DNA of 64,000 nucleotides from Nitrospirota bacterium (GCA_021814475.1 JAKAIE010000001.1:1-64000); one strand, 5' to 3'. Counted from the stretch's first letter, positions 10,005-17,584 are shown. Made by a program: numbers and translations. Notes: generated by a model not told the origin, from the letters alone.

Positions 10005-10633
10005 AATTGATAGCGCCGAACTTATATTCTATGGGAGTGCAGCATACGTCTGCCGTTGTCCAGCTGCATCTTAACAGCTTTCAGGGTTTTTTTCTTTCAT
10101 TCCTGGGGCCTAGCTTCTTGACAATTTATTATGCTGCTCTATGCAAGGCTTCGGAAGGAATTGCAATCGTTTATTGTAATGACAATGGTATACCGGCAGG
10201 GTTTGTGGTGGGCTCTTCAAATCCGCGTGGGTTTTATTCTCGACTTCTCAAGCGAGAATGGTTAAGATTCGCGATTGCGTCTGTCGGAGCGATGGTGAGA
10301 AAGCCAAACATTATAGTTCGGCTTGCCAGGGCTGTTTCTCACCCGGGAAATAATCCTGTCGGTGAAGATGTTGCTGGTCTGTTCTCGGTAGGTGTGCAAC
10401 CTGACTTTCAGGGATGCGGTATAGGCAAACAGTTGATTTCTGCGTTTCTAGAAGAGGCTGCGAAAAGGGGTTGCAGAAGGGTATTCCTGACCACGGATCG
10501 CGATAATAATGATGCTGTAAATATATTTTATCAAAGATGTGGTTTTGCTATCGAGAGACAATATGAGACACCTGAAGGACGCCGCATGAACGAATACTGG
10601 ATTAGTATTAATGATGAAATGAATAAAGTCTAA
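10001..10633 (+). CDS. GNAT-family N-acetyltransferase
   Basis: A 210-residue acetyl-CoA-dependent transferase. The C-terminal half has the pyrophosphate-binding loop VQPDFQGCGIGKQLISAFLEEA (core residues Q-x-x-G-I-G) and NIFYQRCGFAIERQ, both hallmarks of the GNAT fold. The N-terminus is divergent and contains HLNSFQGFFLSFLG. It overlaps the previous gene by 4 bp and lies 33 bp before a sugar aminotransferase. The likely role is N-acetylation of an amino-sugar nucleotide made by the DegT enzyme; this is inferred from context. Confidence 0.75.
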   Translation: MKLIAPNLYSMGVQHTSAVVQLHLNSFQGFFLSFLGPSFLTIYYAALCKASEGIAIVYCNDNGIPAGFVVGSSNPRGFYSRLLKREWLRFAIASVGAMVRKPNIIVRLARAVSHPGNNPVGEDVAGLFSVGVQPDFQGCGIGKQLISAFLEEAAKRGCRRVFLTTDRDNNDAVNIFYQRCGFAIERQYETPEGRRMNEYWISINDEMNKV

Positions 10634-10666
10634 TAAAGAATATGGTTGGTATGATCGGGAGGGTTT

Positions 10667-11797
10667 ATGTGGCGCGTTCAATTATTTAAACTAAACTATG
10701 ACAACCGCGAGGCGGAGGCGGTCAGTGATGTAATCAAAAGCGGGTGGATCACCATGGGCGAAAAGACAAAGGGGTTCGAGAACGATTTTGCCAGGTCCAT
10801 GGGGGACGGCGTTCATGCTGCTGCCGTCTCAAACGGCACTGCCGCGCTTCACATGGCCCTTCTCGCCCTCGGCATAGGCCCGGGAGATGAGGTAATAGTC
10901 CCGTCCCTGACATTCGTTGCCGACGTGAACGTTGTCAGAATTGTTGGGGCAATCCCTGTTCTGGCCGACTGCAGGTCTTTTGATGACTGGAACATGGACC
11001 CTGCCGATATAGAAAGGAAGATATCGGCAAAGACCAGGGCCGTGATGCTTGTTCATTACGCGGGCTATCCCTGCGATATGAATGCAATAACGGATATCTG
11101 CAGGAGACACAATCTGAAGCTCATAGAAGACTGTGCTCATGCGCCAGGGGCTTCCTATAATGGGCAGGCGTGCGGGGCCATCGGGGATATAGGCTGCTTC
11201 AGTTTCTTTACGAACAAGAATCTCTCCGTAGGCGAGGGCGGAATGGTTACCACCAGGGACGAGGCCCTCGACCGTGAGATTCGCTACATACGCTCTCACG
11301 GTATGACGACCCTCACTCTGGACCGGCATAAGGGAAGGGCCATCAGCTATGACGTTACGAGGCCTGGCCTGAACTACAGGATCGACGAGATGAGGGCTGC
11401 CCTTGGCATCGTCCAGCTGGCGAAGCTGAGTGATGCTAACCAAAAGAGAAGGCGGATAGTCGAGCGCTACAGGGCGGAACTCGGGGGTACGCAAGGTTTG
11501 GTCATTCCCTTCTGCTCTGAGAGGGACGGCGCGAAGTCTTCATATCACATCTTCCCGGTTTTACTGCCTGAGCAAAAGGACAGGAAGGATGTCATTGAGT
11601 CAATGAAGGCTGACGGCGTTCAGACCAGCATCCATTACCCGGCGTTTCAGGAGTTCAGCGCTTACAGGGACATGTTCGGGATGACCCCGGTTGCCCAGGA
11701 GATTTCCAGACGCGCCCTGACACTTCCTCTTTATCCCGAGATGACCGAGGATGAAGTGTCCATAGTGATTGAGGCATTCAAGAAGGCGATGGGATAG
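10667..11797 (+). CDS. DegT/DnrJ/EryC1/StrS-family PLP sugar aminotransferase
   Basis: A 376-residue PLP-dependent aminotransferase acting on keto-sugar nucleotides. The PLP lysine lies in FFTNKNLSVGEGGMVTT, the phosphate-binding region in VSNGTAALHMALLALG, and GDEVIVPSLTFVADVN and EDCAHAPGASYNG are typical. With the 4,6-dehydratase (12714-13904), GNAT protein and PglC-type transferase it would make a 4-amino, then 4-acetamido sugar such as N,N'-diacetylbacillosamine; the exact sugar is inference. A GGGAGG-like site precedes the ATG. Confidence 0.85.
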   Translation: MWRVQLFKLNYDNREAEAVSDVIKSGWITMGEKTKGFENDFARSMGDGVHAAAVSNGTAALHMALLALGIGPGDEVIVPSLTFVADVNVVRIVGAIPVLADCRSFDDWNMDPADIERKISAKTRAVMLVHYAGYPCDMNAITDICRRHNLKLIEDCAHAPGASYNGQACGAIGDIGCFSFFTNKNLSVGEGGMVTTRDEALDREIRYIRSHGMTTLTLDRHKGRAISYDVTRPGLNYRIDEMRAALGIVQLAKLSDANQKRRRIVERYRAELGGTQGLVIPFCSERDGAKSSYHIFPVLLPEQKDRKDVIESMKADGVQTSIHYPAFQEFSAYRDMFGMTPVAQEISRRALTLPLYPEMTEDEVSIVIEAFKKAMG

Positions 11798-11862
11798 CTT
11801 GACGGTAATCATACCGGGTCTCAGCGGCTATATAATATTTATGATGCAGGCATGGGGCATTT

Positions 11863-11871
11863 TGATATACT
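11863..11871 (+). promoter_or_regulatory. Candidate extended -10 promoter for the VapBC-like pair
   Basis: TTGATATACT gives TGn followed by TATACT, an extended -10 element 33 bp before the antitoxin ATG, with GGGAGG just upstream of that start. No convincing -35 is visible at the expected distance, which fits the extended -10 class. A second TATAAT lies at about 11830. Confidence 0.35.
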
Positions 11872-11903
11872 AAATTGCTGAGCTAGACTTCCGGGAGGTA
11901 CAG

Positions 11904-12146
11904 ATGGCAAGGGCAAAGACAATTATTGAAGGCGAAGTGCTGAATATCTTTAAGAGCCTGCCTCAGAACAAGAAGGCCGAGGTGGTCGATTTCATCCAGT
12001 TCCTTGGCAGCCGATTCGAAGGCGAAAAAAAGAGGTCTGTTGCAAGGGCCGTTGCTGCTGTCAAGGGCACATATGGGAGCATGAGGCTCAGTAAAAAGAC
12101 ACTCAAATTTATTGCTGAAAATAAAGACATTGAATATGACTCTTGA
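11904..12146 (+). CDS. VapB-like / DUF2281-type antitoxin
   Basis: An 80-residue protein preceded by GGGAGG. The N-terminal helical region EVLNIFKSLPQNKKAEVVDFI resembles the DUF2281 antitoxin class, which keeps a short LP-x-x-K-x-x-E-x-x-DF core. A basic middle (EKKRSVARAVAAV) and a tail that could bind a PIN toxin follow. It overlaps the downstream PIN gene by 11 bp, the usual antitoxin-first arrangement. It probably neutralises the toxin and represses its own promoter. Confidence 0.7.
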   Translation: MARAKTIIEGEVLNIFKSLPQNKKAEVVDFIQFLGSRFEGEKKRSVARAVAAVKGTYGSMRLSKKTLKFIAENKDIEYDS

Positions 12147-12642
12147 TCAGATAAGAACGGGAGATCATGTATTCATCGACGCGAATATTTTCATTTATAA
12201 TTTCGGCGGGCAGTCCACTGAGTGCAGGGATTTTCTTATCAGGTGCGCGAAGAATGATGTTGCAGGGTATACCCTGACATCGGTGTTGGCCGAGGTCTTA
12301 CACCGGCTGATGATAGCTGAAGCTGTCATGAAGGGGTTTATACCCGAAAAGAACCCTCTCAAACTGCTGGGAGAAAAACCTGAAATAATCAGAATGCTTT
12401 TCTCCTATGCCGGCAATGTCGAAAAGATCAGCAATATGAATATAAGAATACTGCCTTTGACCGAAGATATTATCAGGAAGAGCGCAAGAATCAGACGTTC
12501 CGAAGGACTCCTGACTAATGACTCGCTTGTTGTGGCTGCCGTGAAGGATTTGGGCCTGAATACCCTTGCCTCTAACGACGGCGATTTTGATCATATCAGG
12601 TGGTTGCGAGTGGCGAAACCATCGGATCTTGCCGGTGGGTAG
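12136..12642 (+). CDS. PIN-domain (VapC-like) toxin
   Basis: A 168-residue putative RNase of the PIN fold. The acidic active-site signatures are VFIDANIFIYNF near the start, a glutamate in SVLAEVLHRL, TNDSLVVAAVKDLG, and ASNDGDFD near the C-terminus. The ATG at 12136 overlaps the antitoxin stop and is preferred over an upstream in-frame ATG that would add eight residues. The pair interrupts the polysaccharide cluster between the aminotransferase and dehydratase genes. Confidence 0.8.
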   Translation: MTLDQIRTGDHVFIDANIFIYNFGGQSTECRDFLIRCAKNDVAGYTLTSVLAEVLHRLMIAEAVMKGFIPEKNPLKLLGEKPEIIRMLFSYAGNVEKISNMNIRILPLTEDIIRKSARIRRSEGLLTNDSLVVAAVKDLGLNTLASNDGDFDHIRWLRVAKPSDLAGG

Positions 12643-12713
12643 AGATACATAGCCGCGCAATCACATTTTTGTTGTAATTTATTTTCTATATTGAATTTGG
12701 GGGGATCCTTACA

Positions 12714-13904
12714 ATGTATGATATCCTGAGGTTGATCGGAAGAGACCGTGAGATCTTTGATTCAGATATTGCCACAAATGAAAAGAGGCTAACCGAAATT
12801 GTCAATGCCTCCTCATTCCTTGTCATCGGGGGCGCGGGCTCGATAGGCCAGGCGGTTGCGAGGGAGATATTCAGGCGCAGCCCGAAGAAGCTCCATGTGG
12901 TGGACATCAGCGAAAACAACATGGTCGAACTGGTAAGGGACATCCGCAGTTCTCTCGGTTACATAGAAGGCGATTTCAGGACTTTCGCTATAGACGCAGG
13001 GACCGTAGAATATGACGCCTGCGTTACGAGCCAGGGTCCTTATGATTATGTATTCAACCTTTCGGCCCTGAAGCACGTAAGAAGCGAAAAGGACCCGTTT
13101 ACCCTGATGCGCATGGTAGACGTCAATATACTCAATACGATCAAGACTGTGGAACTTGCCCTGGAGGACGGAAGCAGGAAATACTTCTGCGTATCAACAG
13201 ACAAGGCCACAAACCCGGTCAACATGATGGGGGCGAGCAAGAGGATAATGGAGCTGTTTCTCATGAGGCTGAGCATGCAGATGCCTGTATCCACCGCCCG
13301 CTTTGCGAATGTCGCCTTTTCCGACGGATCGCTGCTGCATGGCTTCAACCAGCGGATCATGAAGTCCCAGCCTTTGTCTGCACCGCAGGATGTGAGGCGC
13401 TATTTCCTAACCCCGAAGGAGTCGGGAGAGCTCTGCCTGATGTCCTGCCTCCTGGGTGACAACAGGGATATATTCTTTCCGAAGCTCGACGAACAGCTCC
13501 ACCTGATCACCTTTGCCGAGATCGCTGTCAAATATCTTGAGGGCCTCGGTTACGAGGCCTACGTATGTGGAAGCGAGGACGAGGCACGATCAAGGGTCTC
13601 GGAACTTAAGGCATCTAGAAAGTGGCCCTGCTACTTCTTTGACAGCGACACTACAGGAGAGAAGGACTTTGAGGAGTTCTATACCTCCGGAGAGATGTTA
13701 GACATGACACGCTTCAGTTCGATAGGGGTTATCAGGAACGAGCCTGTCTTTGACAATGACCTGCTTGACTCATTTCTTTCAGATATAGACGGAATGAAGG
13801 AGAGGCGGAGGTGGGAGAAGGGTGAGCTGGTGGACCTCTTCAACAGGATGCTGCCGGAGTTCAATCATAAAGAGACAGGCAAGTACCTGGACCAGAGGAT
13901 GTGA
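12714..13904 (+). CDS. CapD/FlaA1-like nucleotide-sugar 4,6-dehydratase
   Basis: A 396-residue SDR with NAD motif IGGAGSIGQAVAREI (about residues 38-52), FNLSALKHVRSEKDP, and catalytic stretch STDKATNPVNMMGASKRIME, in which Met again stands at the Tyr position, as in PglF/FlaA1-type inverting or retaining dehydratases. It is longer than soluble FlaA1 because of a C-terminal extension after about residue 280 and lacks the four-helix membrane anchor of PglF. It is probably the first enzyme of the second amino-sugar pathway here, ahead of the DegT aminotransferase. It overlaps the phosphoglycosyl transferase start. Confidence 0.8.
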   Translation: MYDILRLIGRDREIFDSDIATNEKRLTEIVNASSFLVIGGAGSIGQAVAREIFRRSPKKLHVVDISENNMVELVRDIRSSLGYIEGDFRTFAIDAGTVEYDACVTSQGPYDYVFNLSALKHVRSEKDPFTLMRMVDVNILNTIKTVELALEDGSRKYFCVSTDKATNPVNMMGASKRIMELFLMRLSMQMPVSTARFANVAFSDGSLLHGFNQRIMKSQPLSAPQDVRRYFLTPKESGELCLMSCLLGDNRDIFFPKLDEQLHLITFAEIAVKYLEGLGYEAYVCGSEDEARSRVSELKASRKWPCYFFDSDTTGEKDFEEFYTSGEMLDMTRFSSIGVIRNEPVFDNDLLDSFLSDIDGMKERRRWEKGELVDLFNRMLPEFNHKETGKYLDQRM

Positions 13905-14557
13905 TGATGAAGAGACTTATCGACATAACGTTGTCACTTATGGCAGTCATATTATTTTTGCCATTCGGTCTGATAATAGCCCTCATCCTGAGATTCACGG
14001 GCGAAGGCGAGATCTTCTATCTCCAGCCGAGGGTCGGGAAGGACGGCCGGATATTCAACCTGATCAAGTTTGCAACGATGCTGAAGGACAGCCCGAACAT
14101 AGGGACCGGCGACATTACGGTTAAGCATGATCCCCGGGTGCTGCCCTTCGGCGGATTCCTCCGCAAGACCAAGCTTAACGAGGTCCCGCAGGTGCTGAAT
14201 ATCCTGAAGGGCGACATGAGCATAGTCGGCCCGCGTCCGCAGACCCCGAAGTATTTCGCCTACTTTCCTGAATCACTGCAGCCGACGATAAAGAGCATGA
14301 GGCCCGGCCTTACAGGTGTGGGCTCAATAGTATTCCGGGATGAGGAGAGTATAATCGCAAAGTTAGGCGGAGATCCTATAGAGGCGCACAAGAACAAGAT
14401 AGCGCCCTACAAGGCCGAGCTAGAAGGCTGGTACAAACAGAACAGGTCGCTGATTCTCGATCTTAAGCTGATATGGTTTACTGCTCTTGTGGTTCTGAGA
14501 CCCGGGGACATTTCGAAAAAAAATCTATTGAAAGATTTGCCACCCGCTTCTTTTTGA
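13904..14557 (+). CDS. PglC-type sugar phosphotransferase (initiating transferase) with altered catalytic dyad
   Basis: A 217-residue membrane-associated phosphoglycosyl transferase that would load the first sugar phosphate on undecaprenyl phosphate. It has a short N-terminal hydrophobic reentrant helix (LSLMAVILFLPFGLIIALIL), then LQPRVGKDGRIFNLIKFATM and NILKGDMSIVGPRPQTP. The small size matches monotopic PglC proteins. Where the family normally shows Asp-Glu before the LPQ-like element, this protein reads KTKLNEVPQ, Asn-Glu (residues 92-93 from the 13904 start). This affects the nucleophilic Asp of the PglC mechanism. Starts at GTG 13901 and ATG 13907 are also possible. Confidence 0.8.
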   Translation: MMKRLIDITLSLMAVILFLPFGLIIALILRFTGEGEIFYLQPRVGKDGRIFNLIKFATMLKDSPNIGTGDITVKHDPRVLPFGGFLRKTKLNEVPQVLNILKGDMSIVGPRPQTPKYFAYFPESLQPTIKSMRPGLTGVGSIVFRDEESIIAKLGGDPIEAHKNKIAPYKAELEGWYKQNRSLILDLKLIWFTALVVLRPGDISKKNLLKDLPPASF

Positions 14558-14595
14558 AGTGCGATGCATATGTGGGTAGTAAGGTGACAGGATGC

Positions 14596-14901
14596 TTTTC
14601 CCCGGCAGCAGAATCCTACGCTCGCTTTTTGCAGATCCGGGCATCGGTTTTTTCACCCGACTCGCTCAAGTGAACAAAGCCTGGGAAAAGGTATAATATG
14701 ACATGCGCTACGAGATAGAAATCCGGAAGCGAGCTGAAAAGGAGCTATCTCTGTGTCAAAAAGGTGAGGCTCAAAAGATTGCAGATGCCTTTTTTGCGCT
14801 GGAGAGCGGGCTTACAGGAAAGATAAAGAAATTGACGAATCATACCCCTGAGTATCGTCTGAGGGTTGGAGACTGGCGAGTTCTGTTCGAAGTTAAAAAC
14901 G
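14596..14901 (+). repeat. 306-bp direct duplication, copy 1 (relE and upstream region)
   Basis: This block matches 15473-15778 at a constant offset of 877 bp. The one substitution I see turns Phe into Ile in the relE product. It contains the relE promoter region and all but the last codons of relE. Similarity stops abruptly at 14901, inside the relE coding sequence. Confidence 0.9.
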
Positions 14902-14978
14902 CGGGACGCAGCTTCCAGGTCTGTTATTCCCGCCAGCGAAGCCCGAGTGCTAAAAACGGATACAAAAAGTTAGTATAA
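14703..14978 (+). pseudogene. RelE/ParE-type toxin, C-terminus replaced (duplicate copy)
   Basis: The first 66 residues match the intact RelE-like protein at 15580, including MRYEIEIRKRAEKEL and YRLRVGDWRVLFEVKN. After the duplication boundary at 14901 the frame continues into unrelated sequence (AGRSFQVCYSRQ and on), so the C-terminal strand bearing IIIYRICHRREAYR is lost. In this family that strand carries catalytic or RNA-contact residues, so the product is probably inactive. A TATAAT at 14692-14697 lies just before the ATG. No antitoxin of the 15833 type follows. Confidence 0.75.
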
Positions 14979-15022
14979 TTTAGCATTAAGAATTCGAATT
15001 GCAATTAGGTCGGAGGTATGAT

Positions 15023-15316
15023 ATGCAGCATGCAACGGCTAAAGCACTTGAAGTTCTATCCAGAGAGTTTAGTCTTTCTGAAGACGAAATTATTCAAGCG
15101 GGGTTGAAGATTTTTCTGGAGAGAAAGTTGCGGGAGATAAAGTCAGAGATATTTAGAATAACGGGAAAATACAGGATTCAATCCTCAGAAGAATTTGATC
15201 AATTGTATAAGACAGGCCAGGTAGAAGAGAAGGATTCCTGGGGAGACTATCAGAGACTCGACCACCTGGAATTCAAGCGGGAAGAGATTGAACGGCTTTT
15301 ACGGGAATCTGAGTGA
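15023..15316 (+). CDS. Probable antitoxin (TumA-like architecture)
   Basis: A 97-residue acidic helical protein with GGAGG 6 bp upstream of the ATG. The N-terminal half (KALEVLSREFSLSEDEIIQAG) looks like a small DNA-binding or dimerisation segment. The C-terminal KYRIQSSEEFDQLYKTGQVE followed by WGDYQRLDHL resembles the toxin-wrapping region of proteins found upstream of TumE/DUF6516 toxins. It overlaps a truncated reading frame at 15313 that may be the toxin remnant. Family assignment is by eye. Confidence 0.5.
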   Translation: MQHATAKALEVLSREFSLSEDEIIQAGLKIFLERKLREIKSEIFRITGKYRIQSSEEFDQLYKTGQVEEKDSWGDYQRLDHLEFKREEIERLLRESE

Positions 15317-15387
15317 TCGTAAATGTCCAGCATCTCAGAGATATTGCTGAGATCGAATTTAAGACCCCAAATGGGGTCAGGTCTTGA
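15313..15387 (+). pseudogene. Truncated toxin remnant after the TumA-like gene
   Basis: A GTG overlapping the stop of the upstream gene opens a frame starting MIVNVQHLRDIAEIEFK that runs into the REP-like R element at about 15360 and stops after 24 residues. The coupled start and the N-terminal helix are what a TumE-type toxin would show, so the rest was probably removed when the repeat arrived. The remnant is too short to prove the family. Confidence 0.4.
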
Positions 15388-15409
15388 ATCGTGCAATTAA
15401 TCTCTTTGG
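15360..15409. repeat. R element, copy 1 (REP-like palindrome)
   Basis: It contains AAGACCCCAAATGGGGTCAG, in which GACCCC and GGGGTC form a perfect hairpin around AAAT, followed by GGTCTTG and a GTGCAATTAATCTCTTTGG tail. Two more copies lie at 17472 and 19171. Such palindromes resemble REP elements mobilised by Y1-type RAYT transposases; no such transposase is in the window. Confidence 0.7.
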
Positions 15410-15472
15410 ACTCAATTCCCGACCCAAAATGGGGTCAGCGACCCAAAATGGCAGTAAGGGGCACAGGCTACT

Positions 15473-15778
15473 TTTTCCCCGGCAGCAGAATCCTACGCTC
15501 GCTTTTTGCAGATCCGGGCATCGGTTTTTTCACCCGACTCGCTCAAGTGAACAAAGCCTGGGAAAAGGTATAATATGACATGCGCTACGAGATAGAAATC
15601 CGGAAGCGAGCTGAAAAGGAGCTATCTCTGTGTCAAAAAGGTGAGGCTCAAAAGATTGCAGATGCCATTTTTGCGCTGGAGAGCGGGCTTACAGGAAAGA
15701 TAAAGAAATTGACGAATCATACCCCTGAGTATCGTCTGAGGGTTGGAGACTGGCGAGTTCTGTTCGAAGTTAAAAACG
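15473..15778 (+). repeat. 306-bp direct duplication, copy 2 (intact relE locus)
   Basis: Matches 14596-14901 at an offset of 877 bp. This copy is followed by the natural end of relE and by an antitoxin gene, so it is likely the parental locus. Its left end, TTTTCCCCGGCAGCAG, recurs near 19276 next to another R element. Confidence 0.9.
15569..15574 (+). promoter_or_regulatory. TATAAT box immediately before relE
   Basis: A perfect TATAAT ends 5 bp before the relE ATG at 15580, with no ribosome binding site between. If it is the -10 element, transcription would start at about the start codon and the mRNA would be leaderless. The same box precedes the first relE copy at 14692. Confidence 0.4.
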
Positions 15779-15828
15779 ACAGGATTATTATTTATCGTAT
15801 TTGTCACAGAAGGGAGGCATACCGATAA
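15580..15828 (+). CDS. relE: RelE/ParE-superfamily toxin
   Basis: An 82-residue protein of the RelE fold, a ribosome-dependent mRNA endonuclease or related toxin. It has the typical N-terminal RKRAEKELSLCQK helix, the ALESGLTGKIKKLTN turn, YRLRVGDWRVLFEV, and the C-terminal RIIIYRICHRREAYR strand. Full length fits the family (80-95 residues). The antitoxin gene follows after 4 bp, so the toxin comes first, the higBA-like order. The N-terminal part is duplicated at 14703. Confidence 0.85.
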   Translation: MRYEIEIRKRAEKELSLCQKGEAQKIADAIFALESGLTGKIKKLTNHTPEYRLRVGDWRVLFEVKNDRIIIYRICHRREAYR

Positions 15829-15832
15829 TACT

Positions 15833-16042
15833 ATGGAAGCTCAAATTATTGAAAAGCAGGGGAAGAAACAATTCGCCGTCATCGATTATAAAGAATTTGT
15901 CCGCATGCAGAAGGAATTGGAAGATTACCACGATCTTCTGGAGTTGCGGCGGGCAAAGGCTGATCCTAGTAATCGTCAGGGGCGTGTATTTCGTGACGTA
16001 GCCGCGGAATTGGGATTAAAAAGGAGGCACAAGAGGACATAG
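15833..16042 (+). CDS. Antitoxin partner of RelE (Phd/RelB-like)
   Basis: A 69-residue protein beginning MEAQIIEKQGKKQFAVIDYK, which resembles the Phd/YefM-type N-terminal strand, then EFVRMQKELEDYHDLLELRR, a helix suited to pair with a RelE toxin, and a basic C-terminus (GLKRRHKRT). It starts 4 bp after relE and so is co-transcribed. It probably binds both the toxin and its promoter. Family naming is tentative. Confidence 0.7.
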   Translation: MEAQIIEKQGKKQFAVIDYKEFVRMQKELEDYHDLLELRRAKADPSNRQGRVFRDVAAELGLKRRHKRT

Positions 16043-16496
16043 CACATCTTTTGGGGGAGAATTGAAGGGGAGAATGCTTTCTGCGCCTCCGGCGGGCTCT
16101 ATCTTTATTACCTTCGGGAGAGGTGTTGATCCCCTTCGGGAATTTAGGATATTGGCGGTGTCCGGAGGGTTAAGTCCCGATGACTGTTTGAAGGCCGGAA
16201 TCTATATATCATTCAATCCATGCCGGACAAGTTTCAGCGGGATACCGGAGGACAGTGGCAATAGCCGTTAAGAATTCCCGTAGGGGCGGCCTTCTTTGGC
16301 TCCACCTTGATTGGCCGGCAAGAAAGGTGGACAGGAGTGCGGGGCGGGGCCCCGTGATGGAAAATGATAATATGTTCTTTCATTTATGACTCTAAGTCAT
16401 TAGCTGATTGTTTGTATTTCTGAATGGGGCTCTGCCCCAAACCCCGGTTCTTTTCTTGCGCGCCCAAGAAAATGAACCAAAAGAAGGGCGCCCTGT

Positions 16497-16638
16497 GAAC
16501 ATTTCTTAACGGCGGCCTCGGTCGTCCGGACTACATTTCGGAAACTCGCCCGGTAAGGTTTAGAAGCCTACACGATTCCGGGCTCAAACAGTCCGAAATG
16601 CTTAACGTCCGGACTCGGTCGGCCGCCTAAAATGTTCA
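16497..16638. repeat. Inverted-repeat core of module P
   Basis: The left arm TGAACATTT-CTTAACGGCGGCC, continuing CGGTCG-TCCGGAC and ATTTCGGA, pairs imperfectly with the right arm TCCGAAATG, CCGGACTCGGTCGGCCGCC, AAATGTTCA. The arms are about 45 nt with a loop of about 50 nt that has its own CCCGG/CCGGG hairpin. The loop exists in two alternative versions among copies while the arms are conserved. Confidence 0.8.
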
Positions 16639-16986
16639 GATGGGTCTGCGCCTCCTGCGGGCTCGATCTTTATTCCCTTCGGGAGAGGTGTTGATCCCCT
16701 TCGGGAATTTAGGATATTGCCGGTGTCCGGAGGTGGTCCCCTCTTGGGAGGGGTGAAGGGGTGGGTGGTCTTAGAACTCGGTCGGCCGCCTAAAATGTTC
16801 AGATGGGTCTGCGCCTCCTGCGGGCTCGATCTTTATTCCCTTCGGGAGAGGTGTTGATCCCCTTCGGGAATTTAGGATATTGGCGGTGGCCGGAGGGTTA
16901 AGTCCCGATGACTGTTTGAAGGCCGGAATCTATATATCATTCAATCCATGCCGGACAAGTTTCAGCGGGATACCGGAGGGCAGTGG

Positions 16987-17347
16987 TGTAACCTCTCACA
17001 TTCAATGGCATCGAAATTGGCACTTTTGTTCAGATTAAATTGACCCATCTCGAATATTTCCCAGATTTGCTTGACCTCTTTCAGAGAGGTCATCTCGCTC
17101 AGTGAGGCTGTTAAGGTTCGCCACAAGGGATCAGAAAAGCATGAGCGGATGAGCATCTGAGTAGCTTTCGTCCCTCTCTGTGTGCAACATAAACACCGCT
17201 TATAGGCCCCCAATGTGATAAACGTGCACATCTTTGCAGGGAATAGATTCCCTTAGATGCGGTCTTTTCGGTTGTTCTGTGCAATTATTGCGAGAAACTT
17301 TCAGCATAATCTGAGAAATTCGGGTCAGAATAATGTGAGAGCTTACA
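16987..17347. mobile_element. 361-bp non-autonomous insertion with terminal inverted repeats and 5-bp target duplication
   Basis: The ends are TGTAACCTCTCACATT at 16987-17002 and AATGTGAGAGCTTACA at 17332-17347, inverted repeats of 16 bp with one mismatch. AGTGG at 16982-16986 is repeated at 17348-17352, and uninterrupted Q copies read straight through CAGTGGCAATAGCC. The element therefore inserted into a Q module. Its only frame is on the minus strand (start near 17231, CxxCC motif LCCTQRG), runs out past the left end and is too short for a transposase. It is probably a MITE or internally deleted IS. Confidence 0.9.
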
Positions 17348-17471
17348 AGTGGCAATAGCCGTTAAGAATTCCCGTAGGGGCGGCCTTCTTTGGCTCCACC
17401 TTGATTGGCCGGCAAGAAAGGTGGACAGGGGTGCGGGGCGGGGCCCCGTGATGGAAAATGATAAGAGACCT

Positions 17472-17549
17472 CAAATGGGGTCAGGTCTTGTTCCGTGCAA
17501 TTAATCTCTTTGGCCCAATTATCCGTAATAACAGCAATTTTGAATTTTG
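17472..17549. repeat. R element, copy 2
   Basis: CAAATGGGGTCAGGTCTTG, then GTGCAATTAATCTCTTTGG and a tail ending near TTTTGAATTTTGA. It truncates the third Q module on its left, and its right end supplies the -35 region of the phd promoter. It is colinear with copy 3 at 19171 over about 78 bp. Confidence 0.7.
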
Positions 17550-17584
17550 AACTATCGGTTAATTTGGTCTATACTAGACTAGTA
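17547..17584 (+). promoter_or_regulatory. Promoter and palindromic operator of phd/vapC
   Basis: TTGAAC at 17547-17552 and TATACT at 17570-17575 are separated by 17 bp. The perfect 13-bp palindrome TACTAGACTAGTA (17572-17584) overlaps the -10 box, the expected position for autorepression by a Phd-type antitoxin dimer. GGGAGG lies just before the ATG at 17608. Confidence 0.7.

Larger units (their letters stand above)
16081..17462. repeat. P/Q composite repeat array A
   Basis: About 1.4 kb with no convincing gene, built from two recurring modules. Q (about 290 bp; 16131-16420) starts CCCCTTCGGGAATTTAGG and ends near GCGGGGCGGGGCCCC plus an AT-rich tail. P (about 230 bp; 16421-16650) starts GGGGCTCTGCCCC and contains a long inverted repeat. 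A linker CTGCGCCTCC-GCGGGCTC joins P to the next Q. A short chimeric Q follows at 16690, then a third Q (16857-17462) split by the 361-bp insertion. Short frames here recur with the repeats and are not believed to be genes. Confidence 0.85.
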
